From NCBI GenBank assembly GCA_964541075.1, contig CAZIPZ010000039.1:1-23556 (forward strand): a DNA stretch of 23,556 bases. The letters are read 5' to 3'. The position numbers were made by a program, and so were the translations under genes. Under the pieces are notes generated by a model that had not been told where the DNA came from, did no database searches, and worked only from the letters and a program-made list of their open reading frames with translations. The stretch's first letter is position 1. Every line of letters starts with the position of its first letter. Shown here piece after piece: positions 7,541 to 14,413 of this stretch. This DNA comes from CAZIPZ01 sp964541075 (GTDB lineage: Bacteria > Acidobacteriota > Terriglobia > 20CM-2-55-15).

Positions 7541-8944
7541 TCAGATAAACAACTCTGCAATCTCGTCGTTGCTGATGAATTCTGACCCGCCGAGCGGAGC
7601 CGTTTGAACGTACTCGTATGAGCGCCCCGAGGGCGTATTGTCGATGCGCTTAAGCCAGTCGATCCCCAATGCAGAGTAAATGGTTGCAACGAGATTATCG
7701 ATAGCGGGCTGTTCTTTGTGTTTCCATCCGGTTTCGACAGCGAAGGCTCCGATTTCGTCAGTCTTGCCGATGATGCGTCCACCTTTAACACCCCCGCCCG
7801 CAAGCAATGCAGAGAACGTCTCGCGATAGTGATCTCGCCCTCCTACGGCATTCATCTGAGGAGTCCGGCCGAATTCGCTGGTGACGACGATCAATGTTTC
7901 GTCCAGCAAGGTCTTGCCTGGTGTTTTGCCGGGCATTGCCCCCAGGTCATTCAATAGGCTTACCAAACCCTTGTCCAGCCGTGGGCAGGTGTAGTAGTGA
8001 TTGAGGGACGCCTTGCGGTTGAACAAATCGACGTGGTGGTCCCATTTTCCGCCGTCGTTGATGTACACAAAACGTGTACCCCCATCTGCGGCTATGAGAT
8101 TTCGCGCAAGTATGCAGCCGAGCCCATATTCATCGTCCCCGTAGCGCTTTTTCTCTTCTTCTGTCGCGTTGAATGATGCAGACCAGCGAGAATCCGTCAG
8201 TATCCTGAAAGCATCCTGATAAAACGCCTTGTAGTCGGAAACCTTGGATCCCATGTATGACCGATCGACTTGTGAAGTCTCGGCAAACATAGACAACTGT
8301 CCCCATCTGGTTTCCAGCAGGGCATTCATGCCTTCGTTGCTGCCGCCGAATGTTTCCATTACTGTCGTCGCATTAAGGTCGAGTGCTGTGAACTTTGGAG
8401 GCAGGAATCCGGCGCTGATTGAGCCTGCGGTTGCACTGGTTAGCGAGGTGCTGATGTAGGTTGGAAATGTGTCGCTTTCACGGCGGCGCGACTCCAATTC
8501 ATAAGCGATAATTGATCCGAATGCTGGGATCTCTTTGGCAATCCCTGGGTTCAGCGAGCGACCCGCTTGCACGTGATATTGGCCGTTGAAGTGAACCATT
8601 TCCGGCGTGCGCACCGAACGCACAATGGACACGCGGTGCATTTCGTTCGAGAGCTGTGGGAAGAGCGTTCGAGATATCGCAACCTCGGGCGACACTTTTT
8701 TTACGTCTAGATCCTTCTGCGTCCATCTGGTTTCTTTAAAGTCCCAGCAATCCACCTGACTCATGGCGCCGCCCATCTGTATCAAGATGCAGTTGCGGGC
8801 AGATCCTCGAGGATTCGCTTTTCCGGCGGCGCTTGCTTTCAGCGGCCAAACCACTCGGTCAATCCAAGAACCAGCTAGGGCCGCACCACCCCATTTAAGG
8901 ACATCCCGTCGCATGCGAAGAATGTCTTTCAGTCGTCGTTCCAT
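7541..8944 (-). CDS. DUF1501 protein (alkaline-phosphatase-superfamily-like) with Tat-type signal
   Basis: This 467-residue protein starts with MERRLKDILRMRRDVLKWGG, an R12-R13-D-V-L-K Tat-like signal followed by a short hydrophobic stretch, so export in folded form is expected. Conserved DUF1501 blocks are visible: ILIQMGGAMSQVDCWDFK, a central HFNGQYHVQAGRSLN, RFVYINDGGKWDHHVDLF, LDETLIVVTSEFGRTPQMN and GRDHY. The family is related to sulfatases and alkaline phosphatases, with likely metal-binding Asp/His residues in the WDHH and GRDHY blocks. No substrate is established. The ATG at 8944 has AAGGGAG 8-9 bp upstream. It starts 15 bp after the DUF1549/1553 stop and its own end contains the ribosome-binding site of the FGE-like gene, so the three are probably co-transcribed. 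DUF1501 and DUF1549/1553 are very often paired in Planctomycetes, Verrucomicrobia and Acidobacteria. Confidence 0.92.
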   Translation of the reverse strand: MERRLKDILRMRRDVLKWGGAALAGSWIDRVVWPLKASAAGKANPRGSARNCILIQMGGAMSQVDCWDFKETRWTQKDLDVKKVSPEVAISRTLFPQLSNEMHRVSIVRSVRTPEMVHFNGQYHVQAGRSLNPGIAKEIPAFGSIIAYELESRRRESDTFPTYISTSLTSATAGSISAGFLPPKFTALDLNATTVMETFGGSNEGMNALLETRWGQLSMFAETSQVDRSYMGSKVSDYKAFYQDAFRILTDSRWSASFNATEEEKKRYGDDEYGLGCILARNLIAADGGTRFVYINDGGKWDHHVDLFNRKASLNHYYTCPRLDKGLVSLLNDLGAMPGKTPGKTLLDETLIVVTSEFGRTPQMNAVGGRDHYRETFSALLAGGGVKGGRIIGKTDEIGAFAVETGWKHKEQPAIDNLVATIYSALGIDWLKRIDNTPSGRSYEYVQTAPLGGSEFISNDEIAELFI

Positions 8945-8959
8945 AGATGGCTCCCTTTA

Positions 8960-10897
8960 CTAATGGTTCAGAACAAACTCAATTCCGTTCAACAAGCCCC
9001 AAAGGAAATTCTCAACTCCGGCCTTCCTATCTTTTTCAAATTGAAAGGACGCAATAGCCGCCTTTGTCTCCTGCGGCGTGGGACGACGCGAAAGTGTGGA
9101 GAGATATAGCTCTTCGACAATTTCTTCATTGCTCTTGCCGGCATCGAGTAATTGCTGTGCGCGGCTTCCTTTTTCAGCAAGGACGCGATCATTGACCAGA
9201 CCGGATTTCATCATCAGGATTGCCTGCATGGTCGTGGCCTTGTTTCCAGTCGGAATGGGTGTAAGGCGGTTGTTCTCAAAAAAACTGTTCATGATGGTCG
9301 TGATGTCCGATCCATCCGAGTAGCCGCTCCCTGCCCTATTCCTGCCTCCGCCGACATCCGCGAGGTCGGTCAACTGCTTTACGCGCTGCACTTCGGTTCC
9401 TGAAAACTGGAACTTGTAAGGACGCCCGGTGGCCTGTGCGATCGTGTCGATGACTTCCGGACCGGTCATCACGCGAACGAATTTGCGTGCGTAGTATGGC
9501 GTGTAATCGTCCCTCCAATCCGCAGGAAAACTTGATGAAAGTTGGTAAGCATTGGATTTCATGATTGTTTTCATCAAATGGTGCATGCTGTATCTGTGGT
9601 CACGGAAGTCCGCCGCGAGCGCTTCGAGCAATTCAGGATTCGATGGCTGAATCGTCCACGGTTTCGGAGGAGGCTTCTCTGGATCGATTCGATCGAGATC
9701 AAACCCATCGTATGGCTCGACAAAACCGATCGTCATCAACTTACCCCAGATGAGATTAACGGTTGCCCGACTGAATTGGGCATTTGTCGTAATCATCCGT
9801 GCAAGTTCTCTTCTTTCATTCATTCCCGGACGTGGCTTTTCGCCATTCAGAATGAATGCAGGCTGATAGGTGTCTCCGGAACGCGGAAACTTGCTTTCGC
9901 TCTGGGTGAAGTAAGGAGCATCGTTTCCGGTGTCGTAGCCTTTGCCCGTGTCATCCAGAATGATGTCGTCGGTGACCTGCCACTGAAAGATCATGGTCAC
10001 TTTGCCGAGAAAGGCCGCTTGTTCTGAGAATTCCTTTCGCGTCTTCTGGGACAGATACCTGTTAATCGACTCCAGATGCCCCGCGCCATCGTGACATGAA
10101 ATGCATTCGAGATTGAGGCCGAGGAATATGCGCCCGATCTCTACCGCTGCCTCGTCCACGCCATCCAGACGATTGGATATCGCACCATAGTTGTCTGCAT
10201 CTGTGCCAAGCCGGTCCTTGTAGGCTGCATTCCGTGTAATCCGTCCCAGGAATCCCAGTGCGGGCATACTCGCGTGGCTCTTGGAAACTGGACTGATTAA
10301 ATCACGCACGACGTCGTTATAGGGCCTGTCCACCCGCAGCCATTCCTTATTCCAGTGTTGGAATCCGTTCTTCCCATTGCCTGAGTAACTATTCAATCGG
10401 AAGAGATCACCGTAGAACCAGGCCCATTGTTCAGCGAATTCCTCCGTTCCGATGAGCGAATCGACTAGCTTATCTCTCTTATCGGGATCTGCACTTGCCG
10501 TAAACGCCCGAACAGCATCTGAGCTTGGCAACATTCCTATCGCGTCCAGATAGGCGCGGCGTATAAACTCTTCGTCCCCAGCCAGGCCGGCGTGGGGAAT
10601 CCGGTCGCGTTCAATGCGTCCAAAAATGTGTTCATCAATGAAGTTTTTTCTAGGCAATCGATCATAGGAACCGGAAGCCGCGGGCAATCCCTTGGAGACG
10701 GCATCGGTGAACCGGCCGACTTCCTTCGCCTTGTCGTCCGCCGGCGCGAAAACGCCTTTGTGAACGTCCTCAAATTGATCGACGCTCTTGGCAGGTTGGG
10801 GAACCTGTTTGGGCTCCGCATTCTGCGCCATCACAAACCAGCCAAGGCAGACGCATGCGCCACCGAAGATCACCGGCCTGATCCGCACTATGATCAT
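8960..10897 (-). CDS. DUF1549/DUF1553 secreted protein with a CxxCH motif
   Basis: The product has 645 residues from the ATG at 10897. I chose this start because GGAGG lies 6 bp upstream and it exposes a signal peptide (hydrophobic about 9-24, cut near AQN); the open frame reaches 10987 but with no good ribosome-binding site. DUF1549 covers roughly 85-275: FIDEHIFGRIERDRIPHA, DEEFIRRAYLDAIGMLP, EEFAEQWAWFYGDLFR, then LNLECISCHDGAGH with C265-C268-H269, a potential c-type heme or metal site typical of the family. DUF1553 follows, with PGMNERRELARMI, TVNLIWGKLMTIGFVEPYDGFD and LYLSTLSRRPTPQETKAA near the end. The N-terminal cytochrome-like PSCyt1 domain seen in many planctomycete members is absent. 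It leads the DUF1501/FGE-like operon. Biochemical function is unknown; a role in periplasmic polymer or peptide processing is speculative. Confidence 0.92.
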   Translation of the reverse strand: MIIVRIRPVIFGGACVCLGWFVMAQNAEPKQVPQPAKSVDQFEDVHKGVFAPADDKAKEVGRFTDAVSKGLPAASGSYDRLPRKNFIDEHIFGRIERDRIPHAGLAGDEEFIRRAYLDAIGMLPSSDAVRAFTASADPDKRDKLVDSLIGTEEFAEQWAWFYGDLFRLNSYSGNGKNGFQHWNKEWLRVDRPYNDVVRDLISPVSKSHASMPALGFLGRITRNAAYKDRLGTDADNYGAISNRLDGVDEAAVEIGRIFLGLNLECISCHDGAGHLESINRYLSQKTRKEFSEQAAFLGKVTMIFQWQVTDDIILDDTGKGYDTGNDAPYFTQSESKFPRSGDTYQPAFILNGEKPRPGMNERRELARMITTNAQFSRATVNLIWGKLMTIGFVEPYDGFDLDRIDPEKPPPKPWTIQPSNPELLEALAADFRDHRYSMHHLMKTIMKSNAYQLSSSFPADWRDDYTPYYARKFVRVMTGPEVIDTIAQATGRPYKFQFSGTEVQRVKQLTDLADVGGGRNRAGSGYSDGSDITTIMNSFFENNRLTPIPTGNKATTMQAILMMKSGLVNDRVLAEKGSRAQQLLDAGKSNEEIVEELYLSTLSRRPTPQETKAAIASFQFEKDRKAGVENFLWGLLNGIEFVLNH

Positions 10898-11026
10898 TTC
10901 CGACCTCCAGAGATCGAAACGGGTTTCACCAAATTTTTCCAAAAGATGCTTGTCCACATTAATGGCTTTGGTCTGGTAGTTTGTCAATTACTTTCAATGC
11001 CTTGCAACTCAATGGGAAGGATTCTT

Positions 11027-11590
11027 TCAGGACTTCAGCGGAGGTGTGATCTCCATGATCTCCTCACGGGGCATATAAAGGCGGGCTCGCCAAATCCTCC
11101 CATTCCGGAATTGAAAGAAGGCGGCCCCGGAAACCATGAAACCTTTGTTACTTTCGGGGTCAAGATACCTGCCAGTAAACTCGACTGCGGCGCCAGTGTC
11201 ATCCCATGGAGCCTGAACCGTATAGACCAGCTGCGCCGTCTTCTCGTTCACCGTCTGCAGCCTCACACCAAAATACGTTATGTCAGGAATCGGTTTGTGC
11301 GTTCGTGCAAATTCCCGGCCCCACATTTGAATCTGCCGGCGATCCTGATAGAAAACCGGGCCAAACTGGCGTCCTACTGGCCCGACCTGCTGCAAAGCAT
11401 CCGGCTCATAGAGGTCCACAAACAATGTCAACGCTTCCTCTGAGCCATCGAGTTCGTTCAATCGTTTGAACCATTCCTGAACAAGCTCCTCGGATTTCTG
11501 TACGGAACCCGGCTGCTTTTCGTATTGAGACAACACTGGGAAATTCCACAAAGTAACGATGATCAACAGTCCAAGTGCGGCCTTCTTCAT
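11027..11590 (-). CDS. Secreted NTF2/SnoaL-like protein
   Basis: This 187-residue protein has a signal peptide (MKKAALGLLIIVTLWNFPVLS, cut near residue 21). The mature part looks like a cone-shaped alpha+beta NTF2-like domain: an N-terminal helix (SEELVQEWFKRLNELDGSEEALTLFVDLY), a middle segment with QMWGREFARTHKPIPDITYFGVRL, and C-terminal strands (AQLVYTVQAPW, AAVEFTGRYL, GFMVSGAAFFQFRNGRIWRARLYM). NTF2-like proteins bind or turn over small hydrophobic ligands, or act as structural partners; no catalytic set can be named here. GGGGGAACTGAG precedes the ATG. The gap to the DUF1549/1553 start is 129 bp, so co-transcription is possible but not as tight as in the following genes. A candidate promoter with a perfect TTGACA lies about 115-140 bp upstream. 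Confidence 0.75.
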   Translation of the reverse strand: MKKAALGLLIIVTLWNFPVLSQYEKQPGSVQKSEELVQEWFKRLNELDGSEEALTLFVDLYEPDALQQVGPVGRQFGPVFYQDRRQIQMWGREFARTHKPIPDITYFGVRLQTVNEKTAQLVYTVQAPWDDTGAAVEFTGRYLDPESNKGFMVSGAAFFQFRNGRIWRARLYMPREEIMEITPPLKS

Positions 11591-11689
11591 GTCTCAGTTC
11601 CCCCGGCGCAAAACGGCTTTGGAAGCACTATCAGCGGCAAACACCGATGACTTCGCTTTATCCGCCGAACAAAATTCTCAAATCGTATG

Positions 11690-11704
11690 GTTTGTGAGAC
11701 AAAC
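11690..11704. promoter_or_regulatory. Operator-like inverted repeat upstream of the NTF2-like gene
   Basis: GTTTGT-GAG-ACAAAC is a perfect 6-bp-arm palindrome with a 3-bp spacer. It sits directly at the -10 side of the candidate promoter for the NTF2-like gene, where a repressor would block initiation. No regulator gene is recognised next to it. Confidence 0.4.
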
Positions 11705-11732
11705 TCTATTAGCCTGTCCGCGGGATTGTCAA
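11704..11732 (-). promoter_or_regulatory. Candidate sigma-70-type promoter for the NTF2-like/DUF1549 operon
   Basis: On the minus strand a perfect TTGACA (11727-11732) is followed 15-17 bp later by weak -10 candidates (TAATAG or ATAGAG). The palindrome at 11690-11704 overlaps its downstream end. The -10 is poor, so activation by another factor is possible. Confidence 0.35.
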
Positions 11733-11938
11733 TCATTGGACAGTAAGCGTGTGTCGATGACCCTCTTTGCATTTATTGGAAGACCAAGCACGGCGAATGA
11801 TCATTGAACGCCTTTCTTCTGTGTTTAAAAGGGGCTTGCGTCCATTGAAAGTGGGCGCGGCTAGGAAGATCTAGGCGCAACTTCCAAAGAGAGTGAACGC
11901 GGCGCGACGAAATCGAGTCCCGTGAAAGGAACAAGCCG

Positions 11939-12049
11939 TTGAATAAGGAAGAGCAACTGGCACGACAGCGAACCATATTGGGGAGAGCGAAAACGAAGCT
12001 TGGCCTGAGACACGTTGTTCAAGGAGCGCAAAAAGAGAGGGAAGTCTGA
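11939..12049 (+). CDS. Possible very small protein or gene remnant (36 aa)
   Basis: A short frame with a TTG start has AAAGGA 8 bp upstream and encodes 36 highly charged residues rich in Lys, Arg, Glu and Gln, with helix-like stretches such as NKEEQLARQR and GAQKEREV. The frame opens 36 bp earlier, after a stop, with similarly charged codons. It could be a real small protein, the eroded end of a former gene, or chance in purine-rich DNA. I do not recognise a family. Confidence 0.2.
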   Translation: MNKEEQLARQRTILGRAKTKLGLRHVVQGAQKEREV

Positions 12050-12180
12050 AGTAAGGTGTGGGACTCCGAAAACCGTTAGAATCTTTTGGCAGATGAAGAA
12101 GGAATCGATCCGTGGGCGCGCGGCTCATAGTTTGCTTCCGTCCCTTCTTTCTGGGACCGTAACTGTTTAGAAATGATGTT

Positions 12181-13305
12181 ATGAACACGCCATCCTATCC
12201 GGCAGCGCGTGAAGTTGCGAAACGAATCGAGCAGCGCTTAGCTGCCGACACGACAGCTTTCCAGAAAATCAGCGATGCTCCGAAGCCCGACGCGGTGGCA
12301 ATTGAAGAGATCATCACTGCAGCATTCTGGGCAAGCCTGCGTCGCGAAGAGGGAAGAGCTCCCACAATCTCGCTCGCTTTTGTTCCTCCCGAAAGAAGCG
12401 CTGCGCCTATGACCTTTCAACCTACGCTGGCGCTCGAACCGGACGTGCTGGCTCGTCTGGCTCCTGCGGTGGAGCGACCTGGAATCCACCTGGGTGTTAG
12501 TTGGCAGCGCGAAGAATTGCGTGTGTGGGGGGCTACGCGGTCTGTGCCGAAGTGGTGTTTCGTCCTCGAAGTCGTCGCTCCGGGATTGCTGGTAGTGAAG
12601 TATCGACGAGCCGATCCGTCGATAAAATTTGCGAATGTCGCGGTGCTTGAAGGCGCCAACGTGAAATTTCTTGAAAGACAGGACGCCATGGGGGCTGAAA
12701 CGCCCACAGCATTAAGTTCATTGCTGGAGTTTTACTCATCAGCGGGACGTAACGAATCCGAAAACATCCTTGTTCGGCTTGGCGTTTCGATGCGCGCTCA
12801 TCGGCATGGAGGGTCGCTCCTCGTAGTGCCGCACAACTCGGATGACTGGCGCAAATCCATTGTACAGCCCGTCACATATCGGGTGCTGCCTCCGTTCTCC
12901 GAAATCCGGACGCTTAAGGAGGGAGCAGGCCACATTGTTGAAAACCCGCTCGAAGTGCTCCGCGCTGCTGTAGACGCACTAGCCGGCTTGACTGCCGTTG
13001 ACGGAGCCACCGTAATCTCGGACCACTTTGACCTCTTCGCGTTCGGAGCAAAAATCATGTTGCGCGATGGACAACACAGCATCGAAAAAATCCTTCTTAC
13101 TGAGCCTTTCGAGGGCGCGGTTGAAACGGTTGTGGCTCCCGCACAACTCGGTGGCACACGACATCTATCGGCTGCCCAGTTTGTACAAGATCAGCGGAAC
13201 GCGATCGCGCTTGTCGCGTCCCAAGACGGGCCGTTCACTCTTTTCGCATGGTCGCAGTCCCGAAAGATGGTCCATGGCCATCGACTCGAGGCTCTGCTTT
13301 TGTAA
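12181..13305 (+). CDS. DAC-like (diadenylate-cyclase-fold) putative sensor protein, probably non-catalytic
   Basis: This 374-residue soluble protein has no signal peptide or membrane segment. The C-terminal half resembles the DisA_N/diadenylate cyclase fold. It shows HRHGGSLLVVP (207-217), a helix PLEVLRAAVDALAGLTAVDG ending in D274-G275-A276, FAFGAKI (287-292 region), then GGTRHLSAAQFV (324-335) and AIALVASQDGPFTLFAW. In active cyclases the matching motifs are DGA and GTRHR, followed by a conserved SEE stretch that helps bind metal and ATP. Here RHR is R327-H328-L329 and SEE is replaced by ASQDG. ATP or nucleotide binding may persist but c-di-AMP synthesis is doubtful. Such DAC-derived 'sensor' families (DACN types) are known from genome surveys; I assign this only at fold level. 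The N-terminal 190 residues are unrecognised. The start ATG has a poor ribosome-binding site. It converges with a small beta-sandwich protein gene; no partner kinase or nuclease is adjacent. Confidence 0.65.
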   Translation: MNTPSYPAAREVAKRIEQRLAADTTAFQKISDAPKPDAVAIEEIITAAFWASLRREEGRAPTISLAFVPPERSAAPMTFQPTLALEPDVLARLAPAVERPGIHLGVSWQREELRVWGATRSVPKWCFVLEVVAPGLLVVKYRRADPSIKFANVAVLEGANVKFLERQDAMGAETPTALSSLLEFYSSAGRNESENILVRLGVSMRAHRHGGSLLVVPHNSDDWRKSIVQPVTYRVLPPFSEIRTLKEGAGHIVENPLEVLRAAVDALAGLTAVDGATVISDHFDLFAFGAKIMLRDGQHSIEKILLTEPFEGAVETVVAPAQLGGTRHLSAAQFVQDQRNAIALVASQDGPFTLFAWSQSRKMVHGHRLEALLL

Positions 13306-13455
13306 CAGTCATTATTTTGAACAAATCGCTGGAATTCAGCGCTGGGTTGACAGGTGTTGCCGGACAAGAACTCGGAGAAGTTCTCCAAATCACCTGGCTC
13401 GACAGCGATAACGAAATCGAGGAACAATTCCAGAACGAGCTTAGGAAGGATTCGG

Positions 13456-14010
13456 CTAAACAGAAAAGGAACCCAAAATTCTCAATAAGTCGGGCTGTAC
13501 TAGGATGTCAATGTTCAGGGTTCCGGAAGCAATATTGTCGAATTTGAACGCTCCTGAGCTGTCCGCAGAGACGCTCAATAATGGGGTGCTCTCGCGCAAC
13601 AACATCACACCCGCGTCGCCGATCAAACGTTTCTTGGAACGCTCCATGACTTGCCCAAAAATCGATGCACCAGACAGACGAGGATGAATCTTGATTTCGA
13701 CCTCGACGGTCTGTGTCTGCAAGACCACATGACGCACTTGTCTGGCGTTTCCGGCGGCCGCCTTTTCCTTGTCCTGGTAGCTGTCGAGCGCCAGTGTGGC
13801 AATCGCAAGTTGGTACTCGGGCCGGCGCTCAAGCAGTTGGAACTCAAACAGGTCGCCCTTGGTTCGATCAGAAAACTCCAGGGTGTACTCATTGAACACA
13901 GGGCGAAACGGATCTCGACTCACGTCGATAACAATTGCGCACGGCTCCGGGTAGAGATGCGCAAACTTCGGCAGGATGAGGACGCGATCACCTGTTTTGA
14001 AACGCTGCAT
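13456..14010 (-). CDS. Small cytoplasmic protein with SH3/KOW-like N-terminus and carboxypeptidase-regulatory-like domain
   Basis: The protein has 184 residues from the ATG at 14010 (AGGA 5-6 bp upstream); an in-frame TTG 39 bp further upstream is less likely. Residues 1-60 read like a small beta-barrel (FKTGDRVLILPKFAHLYPEP, then EYTLEFSDRTKGDLFEFQLLE), resembling SH3/KOW modules. Residues about 65-95 are helical with KEKAAAGNAR. Residues 100-184 form an Ig-like carboxypeptidase-regulatory domain: VEVEIKIHPRLSGASIFGQV, GDAGVMLLRES, SVSADSSGAFKFDNIASGTLNIDI. This last type normally occurs in exported proteins, yet no signal peptide is present. Similar modules in acidobacterial genomes can sit beside sigma factors, but none is here. 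It faces the DAC-like gene tail to tail with a 150-bp gap. Function unknown. Confidence 0.7.
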   Translation of the reverse strand: MQRFKTGDRVLILPKFAHLYPEPCAIVIDVSRDPFRPVFNEYTLEFSDRTKGDLFEFQLLERRPEYQLAIATLALDSYQDKEKAAAGNARQVRHVVLQTQTVEVEIKIHPRLSGASIFGQVMERSKKRLIGDAGVMLLRESTPLLSVSADSSGAFKFDNIASGTLNIDILVQPDLLRILGSFSV

Positions 14011-14413
14011 GGGCGTCCTATTAATTATGAACGAGTGACGGGAAGGCAAAACCCGAAAAGACTAGACTCAGAGCGCCCTTTCACGGTGGACAGCTTGGCA
14101 GGAAGTCGCATCAGATCGCGACGTTTGAGGTCATCATTGGCACTACGGACGCAACGAGCTTACACAAACGATTACGTGAGATATGCATCAAGCCATTATA
14201 CGCACAGCCTGGTAAACACTCGGAACATGGTGGTGTTTCTCTTTAGAAACTGATAATGGGGCGATAACAAGGAAGGAGAAAAGCGAAAACTCTCATGTCT
14301 TCGTGCGCATAGAAAGATTCACGAGGTCGCATCGGTCCACATCACAACCCGAACGGATTGAGCAATGCGGCGAATTGGCAGCCGCAATGAACAATCCGTC
14401 GGGTCATTAGGCC
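14011..14413. other. Intergenic stretch with a terminal hairpin
   Basis: This 403-bp gap lies between the start of the beta-sandwich gene and the end of PAL-like copy 1, both on the minus strand. Apart from the hairpin at 14353-14399, I see no gene, tRNA or clear promoter. Open frames that cross it are continuations of shadow frames. The promoter of the 14010 gene must lie in its left part but no convincing -35/-10 pair was found. Confidence 0.5.
14353..14399 (-). terminator. Hairpin after PAL-like copy 1
   Basis: ACGGATTG (14353-14360) pairs with CAATCCGT (14392-14399), and GCGGC (14367-14371) pairs with GCCGC (14381-14385) inside, giving a two-tier stem-loop that starts about 14 nt after the stop codon of copy 1. 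No U-run follows on the minus strand, so termination would be Rho-assisted or the hairpin protects the 3' end. Confidence 0.45.

Larger units (their letters stand above)
11591..12180. other. 590-bp gene-poor region between divergent genes
   Basis: This stretch separates the divergent NTF2-like (-) and DAC-like (+) genes. The left third holds the promoter and palindrome described above. The rest is purine-rich on the plus strand and has several open frames on the minus strand that show no domain and no credible start. The only coding-like segment is a short plus-strand frame (11939-12049), listed separately. A weak GTCCC/GGGAC hairpin lies at 12140-12157, 23 bp before the DAC-like start. No tRNA-like cloverleaf or transposase remnant was recognised. 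Confidence 0.5.

Noticed and set aside
7528..7803. Longer N-terminus of the FGE-like protein overlapping DUF1501
   Set aside because: The extension has no domain and lies within DUF1501 codons, while GAGAGG and a signal peptide mark the start at 7527.
11871..12188. 105-codon minus-strand frame in the gene-poor region
   Set aside because: No domain or ribosome-binding site, and it runs into the start of the DAC-like gene; the composition looks like a chance frame.
13248..13547. 99-codon plus-strand frame after the DAC-like gene
   Set aside because: It overlaps both the end of the DAC-like gene and the end of the convergent gene, with no recognisable family.
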